DNA of 23,885 nucleotides, taken from contig JAEXAR010000027.1 of assembly GCA_023394415.1 (NCBI GenBank), positions 1 to 23,885 on the forward strand, read 5' to 3'. The position numbers and the translations under genes are program-made. The notes beneath the pieces are model-generated. The model saw only the letters and a program-made list of their open reading frames with translations. It ran no database searches and had not been told where the DNA came from. Each line of letters begins with the position of its first letter. Position 1 is the first letter of the stretch. This document shows positions 1 through 7,511 of the stretch, piece after piece. This stretch comes from Bacteroidota bacterium (GTDB lineage Bacteria > Bacteroidota > Bacteroidia > Flavobacteriales > Weeksellaceae).

Positions 1-2053
1 TTCCGGAAACGGTTCCGGAATTTTCTTCATTCCAAACTCCTGAAACTTTGTGAACGATTTTGGCAGTTGTTGGTGAAAAACCGGATTGTTCTTGTGCAGT
101 ATTCCATCCTAAAGTAAGATTTACATTACTTCCTCCGGCGGTTGTTTCAAAAATTTCCCAAGTGGCGTTGATACCACCATTTGTAAAGTCTGAAGTATCA
201 GAAACTCTTGCTGAAAAGTTATCTGAAGTTCCTGTGTTTGAAATGGAAATTGGATTATAATTGGTGGAAGTTCCGATTGGTAAATCGATAATTCCTCTTG
301 TGGAATTTAGATTTTCAATATTTACAGTTCCGGTTCCGTTGTTGACGATGTAATTAACAGGATTACCTTCAACAAAATAATTTCTACCTTTTAGATTAAG
401 GTGACTATTATTTAAAGTTATTTTTGAATTCAAAATAACATTACCTGAAACATTCAAACTGCCAGAAGTTAAATTTAATGGAGAATTTAATCCTAAATCC
501 TTTGCATAAGCGTTCACATCAGCACTAACACTTGAATATCCTGAAGGTATTGTAACCACGTCATTAATTAAAGGTGTAATACCCGCATTCCAATTAGAAC
601 CTTTACTCCAATTACCATCTACTGAATTGTTAAAAGTAAAATCCCCGTGGAATTTATAAAGTTTTATACCTCCTCCCGGATTTGCAAAAAAGAATAAATC
701 TCCCGCAGATTCAAAAAATCCGAATGGATTTGAATCATAGTTATTACCATTAAATATTAAAGGGTTTAAATCATAGGTTTTTACGACTTGTAAACCATCA
801 CAACGCCAAGGTTCCATAAAATCATTATTTCCAGCTTGATAGAAAGTTCCGGAAGAAAACCAAAGTGTTCCTGAGTAATTGTATAAATTTCCAACTTGTC
901 CGCCAAAAGGATGCGAAACGTTTTTATAACCATCGTTTTGATAGTTGGTGTAAATAATATTTTTAGAGGTTGCATTATGAATGTACATTCCATTGTTTGT
1001 CATATGATAAAAAGTAGCACCGGTGCCAAAACCACTATCAATAGCACCAAATGGTGTTAAAGGTATTGTTCCGGCTTCAGTTCCGTCTGTTCTCCAAAGT
1101 GTTAGATTATTGTTATCTATGCTATTCAATTGGTCAAAAACTAAATAATCATCAGTCTTGTTAAACATATATGGTCTGAAGTTATATACATTATCTGTTC
1201 TTACGGAAGTATTTCTCAAGATATGAGTTCCGGCAACTGTTCCATCCGAAACCCAAGGTTCCATACCGTTTGTAGCGTCGTGACCAATAAAATAGAGTTT
1301 ATTTTTAAAAGTTTGAAGTCTGTGATTAGCATAAATGTTAAGACCTGGAACATCAAGCATTACAGTTCCGGCATCTGTACCATCCGTTTTCCACAATTTA
1401 TAGTTAGAAATAAAATATACCGAAGAGCCTAATCTTGCAAAAGCTTGTGCACCTTTCACATTAGCAGTAGTACCAGTATATAAATCTTTAACCATAAAAG
1501 TCCCAGCTTCAGTTCCATCCGTTCTCCACATTTCTAAACCGTTTGTCGTAGAAAATCCTTGGAAATACATCTCATTTCCCAAAAGTGAACTATTTGTATA
1601 GTCATAAGATTCGCTTCCCAACTGTATTCCTTCTACAAGCATACCCCTTGGATCAAATCTTTTTACGAGTACTGTTCCCGCAGGTGTACCGTCCGATTTC
1701 CATAGTTCATCTCTGTACTGCCAAGGGCTGTAACCTACTAATACATTGACATAGAAATAAAAAAAATCTTGAGCCGGAATTATTTTATCAATTGAAGCCG
1801 ATGCAATTCCCGTGAAGGCAAGATCTTTTACAATGGTTGTTCCTGCTGAAGTTCCATCTGTTACTGCAAGTTTAACACTTGGATATGCTGTTACGGGATA
1901 ATAATATTTTCCGTTCCACTTGTTATTTTGCCAAATTAATGAATTCGGATTTGAAGGTGTGAGACCTGTAGCATTAACATCCTTAACAATTGTAAGTTGA
2001 GCATTTGCCAAACAAAACGATAAGATTAAGAGTAAATAATAAAATTTTTTCAT
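1..2053 (-). CDS. Secreted WKxDGTxAGT-repeat protein, probable T9SS cargo, C-terminus outside window
   Basis: The frame is open from an ATG at 2053 to the left window edge (684 codons seen, no stop), so the C-terminus is missing. Residues 1-19 are a signal peptide ending in ANAQ. Residues 60-430 carry about six repeats of the form (L/M)W(K/R)(S/T)DGTxAGT, near residues 65, 120, 178, 223, 269 and 322, plus a degenerate copy near 416. This matches the ELWxSDGTxAGT repeats common in large bacteroidete surface proteins. From about residue 471 a different region begins with GNWSKGSNWNAG and a beta-rich stretch often found before a type IX secretion sorting domain. The export route is inferred, because the terminal sorting domain is not visible. 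The gene is last in the accessory block and has its own promoter with a dyad operator. Ligand or function is unknown. Confidence 0.85.
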   Translation of the reverse strand, partial: MKKFYYLLLILSFCLANAQLTIVKDVNATGLTPSNPNSLIWQNNKWNGKYYYPVTAYPSVKLAVTDGTSAGTTIVKDLAFTGIASASIDKIIPAQDFFYFYVNVLVGYSPWQYRDELWKSDGTPAGTVLVKRFDPRGMLVEGIQLGSESYDYTNSSLLGNEMYFQGFSTTNGLEMWRTDGTEAGTFMVKDLYTGTTANVKGAQAFARLGSSVYFISNYKLWKTDGTDAGTVMLDVPGLNIYANHRLQTFKNKLYFIGHDATNGMEPWVSDGTVAGTHILRNTSVRTDNVYNFRPYMFNKTDDYLVFDQLNSIDNNNLTLWRTDGTEAGTIPLTPFGAIDSGFGTGATFYHMTNNGMYIHNATSKNIIYTNYQNDGYKNVSHPFGGQVGNLYNYSGTLWFSSGTFYQAGNNDFMEPWRCDGLQVVKTYDLNPLIFNGNNYDSNPFGFFESAGDLFFFANPGGGIKLYKFHGDFTFNNSVDGNWSKGSNWNAGITPLINDVVTIPSGYSSVSADVNAYAKDLGLNSPLNLTSGSLNVSGNVILNSKITLNNSHLNLKGRNYFVEGNPVNYIVNNGTGTVNIENLNSTRGIIDLPIGTSTNYNPISISNTGTSDNFSARVSDTSDFTNGGINATWEIFETTAGGSNVNLTLGWNTAQEQSGFSPTTAKIVHKVSGVWNEENSGTVSG

Positions 2054-2072
2054 AATTAATTTTTAGTTTTTC

Positions 2073-2120
2073 CAAAGTTATGGTTACCATTATAAAATTT
2101 TATACCTTATAGAGGGTATA
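2073..2120 (-). promoter_or_regulatory. Promoter and dyad operator of the WKxDGT-repeat gene
   Basis: On the minus strand TAACTTTG (2080-2073) fits the Bacteroidetes -7 element TAnnTTTG, 20 bp before the ATG at 2053. There is no good TTG at the -33 distance. Instead a perfect inverted repeat, TATACC-N8-GGTATA (2101-2120), ends 20 bp upstream of the -7 box, which centres it near -44. That position suits an activator compensating for a weak -33. A similar dyad lies upstream of the small ORF at 4692-4808. Confidence 0.55.
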
Positions 2121-2160
2121 TTTCTTTCATAAAAATATTTAAGTAACTGTAAATCACTAA

Positions 2161-2176
2161 TACGCCAAGTGACGTA
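2161..2176. promoter_or_regulatory. 16-bp dyad, TACGCC-N4-GACGTA (site A)
   Basis: One of four dyads of the same geometry in the signalling block; the others are at 7351, 7477 and 9045. It lies 108 bp upstream of the repeat-protein start and just beyond the terminator of the lipoprotein gene. Unlike two of the other copies it has no adjoining run of T, so at this site a terminator role is unlikely. Role is inferred. Confidence 0.4.
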
Positions 2177-2185
2177 TTTAATATA

Positions 2186-2213
2186 AAAAAACCGGATGCA
2201 AGTCCGGTTTTTT
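2186..2213 (-). terminator. Intrinsic terminator of the lipoprotein gene
   Basis: An 11-bp perfect stem (2186-2196 with 2203-2213, core CCGGA/TCCGG) has a 6-nt loop and is A-rich on one side, T-rich on the other. It therefore ends in a run of U on either strand. It lies 18 bp beyond the stop codon at 2232. Confidence 0.8.
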
Positions 2214-2231
2214 CATCATTTGTGTTGATTA

Positions 2232-2675
2232 TTATTTTACGGTAATATCCGTAAATGTTCCATAAACTCTGGTAATGCCTGTACCTGATGTAAATGCTTC
2301 AAAAGTTCCTGACGCTTTACCTCCTGAGTTTGAGGTGATAGTTACTTTTCCCGTAATAGCGCCTGCAGTAGACATATTTTTGAAATAAAATGCATTTCCT
2401 GTAGCGGATAAATCATAAGTTCCGGGAACAGTTCCGGTAAGATTAATTTCAAAAAGTGTAGCATTACCACTATCAAATGCAAAAATAGATTTGTATTGTG
2501 TTCTTAACTCTGCGGAAGCTGCTGATTTTACAGTACCATTAGGGTCATTTTCTCTCCAGCTAAATCCTGCTGTTGCAGATGGATTATTTGTTGTTCCACT
2601 TTCTTCTCGGTTGCAGCTAATAGTTATTGTAAGAAAGGTTAGAAGAATTAATATGATATTGATTAATTTTTTCAT
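2232..2675 (-). CDS. Small secreted lipoprotein of unknown function
   Basis: 147 residues. The N-terminus is a lipoprotein signal: MKK, a hydrophobic core (residues 4-19), then the lipobox ITISC with the lipidated Cys at 21. A Ser/Thr/Asn-rich linker (about 22-35) leads to a beta-rich domain with alternating Gly/Thr/Ser that ends GTFTDITVK. This layout resembles small bacteroidete lipoproteins of the DUF6252 type, but I cannot confirm the family. The gene lies between the 624-aa exported protein and the repeat protein on the same strand, and is separated from both by terminator-like hairpins. It may have its own promoter, although no clear TAnnTTTG is visible upstream. Confidence 0.8.
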   Translation of the reverse strand: MKKLINIILILLTFLTITISCNREESGTTNNPSATAGFSWRENDPNGTVKSAASAELRTQYKSIFAFDSGNATLFEINLTGTVPGTYDLSATGNAFYFKNMSTAGAITGKVTITSNSGGKASGTFEAFTSGTGITRVYGTFTDITVK

Positions 2676-2716
2676 GGTTTTTGATTTTAATTAGAATTTT
2701 TTGATTTTTTTTTAAA

Positions 2717-2742
2717 GATGACCGGCACTATCTCCGGCCATC
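2717..2742 (-). other. GC-rich RNA hairpin in the leader of the lipoprotein gene
   Basis: Two 9-nt arms (2717-2725 and 2734-2742) flank an 8-nt loop. On minus-strand RNA all nine pairs form, with one G-U wobble. On plus-strand RNA the same position is an A-C mismatch, so the structure favours the minus transcript. It lies 42 bp before the ATG at 2675 and has no U-tract directly after it. It may be a leader element, an mRNA stabiliser or part of the upstream gene's 3' end. Confidence 0.45.
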
Positions 2743-2752
2743 CCCTAAAAAC

Positions 2753-2772
2753 TAATAATGAAAACATTATTA
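2753..2772 (-). terminator. Weak terminator after the 624-aa exported protein gene
   Basis: An 8-bp AT-rich stem (TAATAATG with CATTATTA) has an AAAA loop on the plus strand. On the minus strand it is followed by a G and five T. It lies 20 bp past the stop codon at 2793. Confidence 0.45.
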
Positions 2773-2792
2773 TTTATAAAAAAACTTTACTC

Positions 2793-4667
2793 TTAATCGT
2801 TTACGCTCATTCGAGAGATAAGTAATCTTTCACCTCTTGGAGTTTCACTAAAGAAGTATATATAATCACCCATCTGTAAGCGGTTATGCTTTTCGTACAA
2901 ATAATATTTTTTCTTTTCTAAGTCACCAAGTGTTCTGAACTCTGATGATTTGCCGCTTGCCAAATCCAATTTTCCATACTCGATGCTGTAGAATGGTGAG
3001 TAGGTTTTGGTAATGGTTGTAGTGGTACCTCCTGTTGCAAAGTTGTAAAGTGAACTGCTGTCTGTATCTACATCAATAGCTTTTACAATTTCCATAATCC
3101 AGTTGATTGATTTGCCATCCTTACTTTCTACAATATAGCTTGTTGCCGGAAAGTTATCTGCTGTCATAGGTGAGTTATTAAAGAATCCTTTTTTATTTTT
3201 TTGATCGAGCTGAACAGTGTAATTTCTTATTAACTCTCCATTTGGGTTGAAATGTAGCATATACATGCCTTTATAAATTCTGTCATATCCTCCACTTCTA
3301 CTTGTACTTACACCTGTTAATGCTCCTAAAAGTTTGTTGCCGCCAATTCCACCACCATTTGGTTTATAATCTTGCACGCACAGAATCATAGAGCCATCCT
3401 TAAGAATTTGAAAATTGTTAGTAACAAATTTTTTACCATCAAATTCAAGGGCTTTTTTCATATCTGCTCCTGCAACAGCTTTTTGGTTAAGTTCGGGCAT
3501 TGGTGTTGCTTTGGTAAAAGAGGCGTTTCCGTTTTGGATTTTTGCAATAATAAAATCATCATATTTTTTCTCATCCAAACCATTATCAATGCTTGCTTGG
3601 GATGGTGACAGATCTTCTTTACCTGTTAGTACGCCTGCCATTTTACCCAAACCTCCGAGCATACCACTACCTCCGGAACTTGCTGCAGCCTTTTCTTCAT
3701 CATCCATACTTGTTGGAGAGACGGTTTGACCTAAAATTTCATCAGCAAATTTTCCTTCTTTCTTTATTCCCAAACCATATAGTACTACGGCTCCGTTCTT
3801 TTCGTAAGCATTTAATATTCTATAACCGGAATCTGGTGTACTAAAACTGAAATTTTCTTTGATCTTTCCTTCAGGGGAAATTCGCATATACATCAACTGA
3901 TTTGGATTTCCTGCATTGGCCTTGCCCAAGGATTTAGTAGGAGCAAGTATTAAGATCCAATCACGAGGAAAATCGTCATTACTAACATCCCTGCTGTTAT
4001 CATCCAATAAAGGTTTTGAAAATATTGGCCTCATTGCACTACCTGTGGTAACCGATTGTAATTTTTGTACAGCGCCTTCGTTAGAAATTTTAAGCAAATC
4101 CATGGAGGTGTAGGTTCCGCCTTTTAAATAAGGATAACCCATAACATAAATTGCACTGTCGCGCTCTACTTCATAGGCACCATTAAAGAGATACTCCTCA
4201 CCATTTTCGTTGGTGAGCTTTTGTCTGTCGAGCAGCTTTACTCTTTTTACATAATCTCCTACCAACCAATTGTATTTGGCTTTTATTTCTCTTTTCTTAA
4301 ACATCATTTTACCTGTAAGATTAGCACTTACAGCAGCGGCAGTAGTAACATATTCATCACCTTTAAAATTGAAAAACTTCCACTTTTTCTTAACTCTTTC
4401 CACATCCCATTCATCTTTCATAGTGTTTGTAAGGTTGGCATCTTTATCAAAAGTATATGCCTCTATTTTTACTTTTCTTTTGCTTGATGGCAGAAAATAG
4501 ACCATTTCAAAATTACCGTTGTCTTTAGCTTCTACGCCACCGAGATATCCTTTTTTTGCTTTTCTTGAAATTTCATAATCTTTTTCAAGAATATTCATTC
4601 CTTGTTGTGCGTACATAGTCATACTTGTAGTAACAGCAATGGCTGCTACCAATAATTTTGTTTTCAT
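2793..4667 (-). CDS. Exported protein of unknown function (624 aa)
   Basis: The N-terminus MKTKLLVAAIAVTTSMTMYA followed by QQ is a Sec signal peptide cleaved near residue 20. The rest is soluble and rich in predicted beta strands (for example residues 50-75, 165-195, 235-310 and 370-445). A low-complexity Gly/Ala/Ser insert at about 314-366 contains MLGGLGKMAGVLTGKEDL, and a Gly-rich patch lies near 440-460. The beta-rich modules suggest a propeller-like fold, but this is inference; I recognise no catalytic motif or named family. The gene lies 24 bp downstream of the 38-codon ORF with no separate promoter visible, so the two are probably co-transcribed from the dyad-controlled promoter at 4830-4878. 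Its neighbour upstream is the LuxR-type regulator of the TPR kinase system. Confidence 0.8.
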   Translation of the reverse strand: MKTKLLVAAIAVTTSMTMYAQQGMNILEKDYEISRKAKKGYLGGVEAKDNGNFEMVYFLPSSKRKVKIEAYTFDKDANLTNTMKDEWDVERVKKKWKFFNFKGDEYVTTAAAVSANLTGKMMFKKREIKAKYNWLVGDYVKRVKLLDRQKLTNENGEEYLFNGAYEVERDSAIYVMGYPYLKGGTYTSMDLLKISNEGAVQKLQSVTTGSAMRPIFSKPLLDDNSRDVSNDDFPRDWILILAPTKSLGKANAGNPNQLMYMRISPEGKIKENFSFSTPDSGYRILNAYEKNGAVVLYGLGIKKEGKFADEILGQTVSPTSMDDEEKAAASSGGSGMLGGLGKMAGVLTGKEDLSPSQASIDNGLDEKKYDDFIIAKIQNGNASFTKATPMPELNQKAVAGADMKKALEFDGKKFVTNNFQILKDGSMILCVQDYKPNGGGIGGNKLLGALTGVSTSRSGGYDRIYKGMYMLHFNPNGELIRNYTVQLDQKNKKGFFNNSPMTADNFPATSYIVESKDGKSINWIMEIVKAIDVDTDSSSLYNFATGGTTTTITKTYSPFYSIEYGKLDLASGKSSEFRTLGDLEKKKYYLYEKHNRLQMGDYIYFFSETPRGERLLISRMSVND

Positions 4668-4691
4668 ACTATTAGGTTTTAGGATTTTGTT

Positions 4692-4808
4692 TTAAGAAAC
4701 TTTAAAATTAGTAGTAAGGCTACCACTGATTTTGGCATCTTGCCGAGTGCACGATAAGAGAATTGCAGATAGCTCTTTTGCTGCAACAAGTTTAATTAAA
4801 GTTTTCAT
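4692..4808 (-). CDS. Possible 38-aa small protein
   Basis: ATG at 4808 to TAA at 4692, 38 codons beginning MKTLIKLVAAKELSAILLSC. It directly follows a promoter-like region (-7-like element at 4837-4830, 22 bp before the ATG) and precedes the 624-aa exported protein by 24 bp. That makes it the apparent first gene of that unit. LLSC at residues 17-20 resembles a lipobox, but Lys and Glu interrupt the hydrophobic core. The string ELSAI resembles the core of double-glycine peptide leaders, yet no GG follows. It could be a tiny lipoprotein, a leader peptide or a spurious ORF. It was found by reading the spacer, and I recognise no homologue. Confidence 0.4.
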   Translation of the reverse strand: MKTLIKLVAAKELSAILLSCTRQDAKISGSLTTNFKVS

Positions 4809-4829
4809 AGTTATTGGTTTTTGTTTTTG

Positions 4830-4878
4830 TAAATGTAATTACATCAAAACCAATTTTATATACCCTGATGAAGGGATT
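4830..4878 (-). promoter_or_regulatory. Promoter and dyad upstream of the small ORF and 624-aa protein
   Basis: TATACC-N8-GGGATT (4859-4878) is an imperfect copy of the dyad at 2101-2120. Compared in opposite orientations the two agree at 14 of 20 positions, including TATACCCT and AAGG. Going downstream on the minus strand, TACATTTA (4837-4830), a weak TAnnTTTG match, lies 21 bp away. This is essentially the same spacing as at the repeat-protein gene. Confidence 0.45.
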
Positions 4879-4891
4879 TTTACTTTTAAGA

Positions 4892-5533
4892 TTAAAAAGT
4901 TCCCAATAACCCAAGTTCATTAACCATCTTGATAAGTCTTGGTAAACTGTGCACCTCGGTTTTTCTGAAAATATTTTTTCGGTGGGTTTCCACTGTAGAT
5001 TCACTGATGAAGAGTTGTTCAGCAATTTTTCTGTTAGGTTCACCTTCAATCATTAGTTTTACAATCTCTTTTTCTCGGGGCGAAAGCTTTACTTCACCAT
5101 AATCAAAAAGTTTTTTCTTGTAATCGGAAAGTGCTTTTGCAGATTCATCAGACAAATGAAAGTAACCCAATGCCACATCATCTATAGCCATTTGAAGTTC
5201 TTTACGATTGATATTTTTAGATAAATAGCCCTCAACACCAATTTTTTCAACAAGTTCATATACCACTTTAGCATCACAGTTCATCGAAAGAATAATGATT
5301 TTGATTTGCGGAAAATCTTTTTTTAGAATTTTTGAAAGCTCCAGCCCGTTCAGTTCAGGCATCATCAAGTCTGTAAGTACGATGTCTGGGTTTACCAATC
5401 CGTTCTGTAAGTCAGAAATAAAAACATGGGCATTGTGATAGGTTTTCTGAATGCAAATGTTTTTTTGCATCCCTAATAACATTTCAAGACCATCAATGAT
5501 GAATTTATGATCGTCGATAATTACAATATTCAT
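4892..5533 (-). CDS. LuxR/NarL-type response regulator of the TPR kinase system
   Basis: 213 residues. The receiver domain spans about residues 1-120, with the acidic pair D7/D8, the phospho-acceptor D55 in LTDLMMPE, S83 and K106. The C-terminal LuxR-type helix-turn-helix (about 148-205) contains LSPREKEIVKLMIEG and ISESTVETHRKNIF. All receiver key residues are present, so it should be phosphorylated and bind DNA, as is known for the NarL/FixJ family. The ATG overlaps the kinase stop codon in an ATGA, which shows translational coupling and identifies its partner. The gene lies just upstream of the small ORF/624-aa unit, whose promoter carries a dyad of the kind such regulators bind. It is the best local candidate for that site (inference). 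Confidence 0.93.
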   Translation of the reverse strand: MNIVIIDDHKFIIDGLEMLLGMQKNICIQKTYHNAHVFISDLQNGLVNPDIVLTDLMMPELNGLELSKILKKDFPQIKIIILSMNCDAKVVYELVEKIGVEGYLSKNINRKELQMAIDDVALGYFHLSDESAKALSDYKKKLFDYGEVKLSPREKEIVKLMIEGEPNRKIAEQLFISESTVETHRKNIFRKTEVHSLPRLIKMVNELGLLGTF

Positions 5534-7311
5534 TGGTGTTTAGTTATTGGTAAATCAAATTTTACAGTAGTTCCCTCTCCGATTTTGCTTTGAATGCTGA
5601 AATTTCCTTTCATCAACTCAATTCTCGATTTCATATTCTGCAACCCAATTCCCGTACTCTCTTGAGTCGAATGAAAACCTTTTCCATTGTCTGTAATTTC
5701 AGCAAAGATGCTTTCATTTTTAGAAATTACTGAAATGTTAACCAACGCTGCATTAGCATGTTTAATAATATTGTTAAGACATTCCTGTACAGTTCTATAA
5801 AGGATTATTTTAATATTGTCTTCAAGATTATCAGGCAGATTATTGGTTTCAATATTGATGTGCAGTTTTTGGGAAGAAGATTTTTCGGCCAAATCATTTA
5901 GTGCTTCTGTAATAGTATTCTTATTAAGTATACCCGGCATCATCTGATGTGAAAGCGTTCTTACATCAGCAATTGCTTCACCAATAATATCTTGAGCCTT
6001 CTTCATTATTTTGTTGAAAGCTGAAGCGTCTTCTTTGAAATCTTCTAGAGCACTTACATTCATAGCAGCGGCACCTAAAAGTTGGGCAACACCATCGTGA
6101 AGATGTATTGCCATACGCTTTCGTTCACTATCTTCAGCTGTCATCACAGCATTTGCAGCGAGTTCCTGTTGGTGTAGAATTTCTTTTTGAAATTCAATTT
6201 TCTTGCGATGCCTGAAGTTTCGGTAGTAAATCATACCCATACTCAAAAGTCCTAAAAGTGAAAAAATGGTTACATTTCTTTTGAATAGTTTGTTTTTGTT
6301 TTGAATAATTTCTCGGTCTTTCTCTACAGTCTCGTATTTTACAGACAGTTCCTCAATCTGTTTGGCTTTTCCTAAACTGAAGATACTATCGTTCAATTTC
6401 TTGTAAAGATTAAGGTTGCTGAAAGCCTTTTCATAATTTCCGGACTTTTCATAAAGTTTGGAAAGGCTTTGGTAATTACCTGCCATTAAATCCAAGTATC
6501 CCATATTTTGAGCAATTTTGTTGCTTCGAATATAATTTTGTTCGGCTTTTTCTACGTTTCGTGTTTCATTAAAAAGATTTCCAAGGACATTATAATTAAG
6601 TGCTGTGGCAAATTGGTCTTTGGTTTTTTTTCTTATCTCAAGAGATTGCAGCAAATAGTCTTCTGCTTCCTTATATTTTTTTTGAGCAATGTAGGCTCCA
6701 CCAATAAACTCGAGTGCATAACCTTGTCCTACCAAATCTTTTCTCTGTTTTTGTATTTCGTAAGATTTTAGATAGCGGTTTACAGCTTCCCTATAGTCTT
6801 TCATATACTCGAATACCACTCCACTTTCGTTATAAATCGTTGCAATACCTTCTGCATCATTCTGTTTGGTATAAATGCTCATAGCTTTGTCGTAATGTTG
6901 CAAAGCGCGCGAAAAATTTTTGATTTTTCTGTTGAAACGGCCTAAATCGTTGTGAACTTTTGCCAATTCTTCCGAAGCATGTTCTTTCTCTAAAATTTCG
7001 AGGGATTTAAAATAATATTTGGTACAACTATCGTAATTTCCTTTGAAATAATGAGCATTTCCTTTCTGTCTTATAAACTCAGCCATAGCAATTTTGTCAT
7101 TATTTTTTTTGGCGAATTTTATAGACAGTTCGGTTAATTTCAAGCTTTCATCAAAATCTTTATTAATGAGCTTTTCGGTGTTTTTTTTGAGTATTAATAT
7201 TTTTTCAGGATATGATTTTTTAGAATTTAGAAATGTGTTAATGGTGTCTTCTTGCATTGCAAAAAGATTAAGATTAAAGAAAACAACAATTAAAGCGTAG
7301 ATCTTAATCAT
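5530..7311 (-). CDS. TPR-containing sensor histidine kinase (HisKA_3 type)
   Basis: 593 residues from the ATG at 7311. A longer frame starts at a GTG (7329), but MIKIYALIVVFFNLNLFA is a typical signal peptide and favours 7311. About residues 50-310 are TPR helices (repeated motifs such as G(N/V)xxYxxxxYxxAxxxYxxSLEI). A coiled region, one membrane helix (about 348-363) and a cytoplasmic kinase follow. The kinase shows the HisKA_3 motif ERKRMAIHLHDG with phospho-His 405, the N-box ECLNNIIKHA, DNGKGF, GIGL and GEGTTV. The topology places the TPR array in the periplasm as the probable sensor. Its stop overlaps the regulator start at 5533. All catalytic motifs are intact. Confidence 0.93.
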   Translation of the reverse strand: MIKIYALIVVFFNLNLFAMQEDTINTFLNSKKSYPEKILILKKNTEKLINKDFDESLKLTELSIKFAKKNNDKIAMAEFIRQKGNAHYFKGNYDSCTKYYFKSLEILEKEHASEELAKVHNDLGRFNRKIKNFSRALQHYDKAMSIYTKQNDAEGIATIYNESGVVFEYMKDYREAVNRYLKSYEIQKQRKDLVGQGYALEFIGGAYIAQKKYKEAEDYLLQSLEIRKKTKDQFATALNYNVLGNLFNETRNVEKAEQNYIRSNKIAQNMGYLDLMAGNYQSLSKLYEKSGNYEKAFSNLNLYKKLNDSIFSLGKAKQIEELSVKYETVEKDREIIQNKNKLFKRNVTIFSLLGLLSMGMIYYRNFRHRKKIEFQKEILHQQELAANAVMTAEDSERKRMAIHLHDGVAQLLGAAAMNVSALEDFKEDASAFNKIMKKAQDIIGEAIADVRTLSHQMMPGILNKNTITEALNDLAEKSSSQKLHINIETNNLPDNLEDNIKIILYRTVQECLNNIIKHANAALVNISVISKNESIFAEITDNGKGFHSTQESTGIGLQNMKSRIELMKGNFSIQSKIGEGTTVKFDLPITKHQ

Positions 7312-7346
7312 ATCTATACAAAAAAACACAATTGTTAATTCACAAA

Positions 7347-7370
7347 AAAATACGCCGAAAAGCGTATTTT
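7347..7370. promoter_or_regulatory. Dyad/hairpin TACGCC-N4-AGCGTA (site B)
   Basis: The 16-bp core at 7351-7366 extends to a 9-bp perfect stem (7347-7355 with 7362-7370). It is flanked by A and T runs, so it could terminate transcription on either strand. It also sits 40-55 bp upstream of the TPR kinase ATG, where an operator would lie. The sequence agreement with sites A, C and D exceeds what a terminator needs. Both roles remain open. Confidence 0.45.
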
Positions 7371-7476
7371 AATTTTTTTCCATCATCCGCATAATTATGA
7401 GTTTTATCTAATTCTCAAGTTGGTAATAATCACAATTCTATAGTGCGAAATAACTCAAAATACGAAAACAAAAAAA

Positions 7477-7492
7477 TACGCCATAAGACGTA
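7477..7492 (-). terminator. Hairpin TACGCC-N4-GACGTA (site C), likely terminator of the regulator remnant
   Basis: On minus-strand RNA a 6-bp stem with one G-U wobble and a UUAU loop is followed by seven U, 20 bp beyond the stop at 7512. That fits a short intrinsic terminator. It shares the 16-bp geometry and half-sites of sites A, B and D, so an operator role for the TPR kinase gene downstream is the alternative. Confidence 0.45.
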
Positions 7493-7511
7493 CCTTTAAA
7501 AAAATAGAAAA

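Noticed and set aside
2159..2213. CRISPR or riboswitch in the spacer between lipoprotein and repeat protein
   Set aside because: There are no regularly spaced repeats and no aptamer-like structure. The spacer is explained by one terminator and two short dyads.
3372..3844. Overlapping plus-strand frames of about 80-104 codons
   Set aside because: They are antisense shadows of the 624-aa exported protein, with compositions expected from reading its complement.
4732..4923. Plus-strand open frame across the leader of the 624-aa protein unit
   Set aside because: It lies antisense to the small ORF, the promoter region and the regulator end, without coding character.
7312..7329. Longer TPR kinase start at a GTG (7329)
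   Set aside because: The ATG at 7311 begins a standard signal peptide, and the extra six residues add nothing recognisable.
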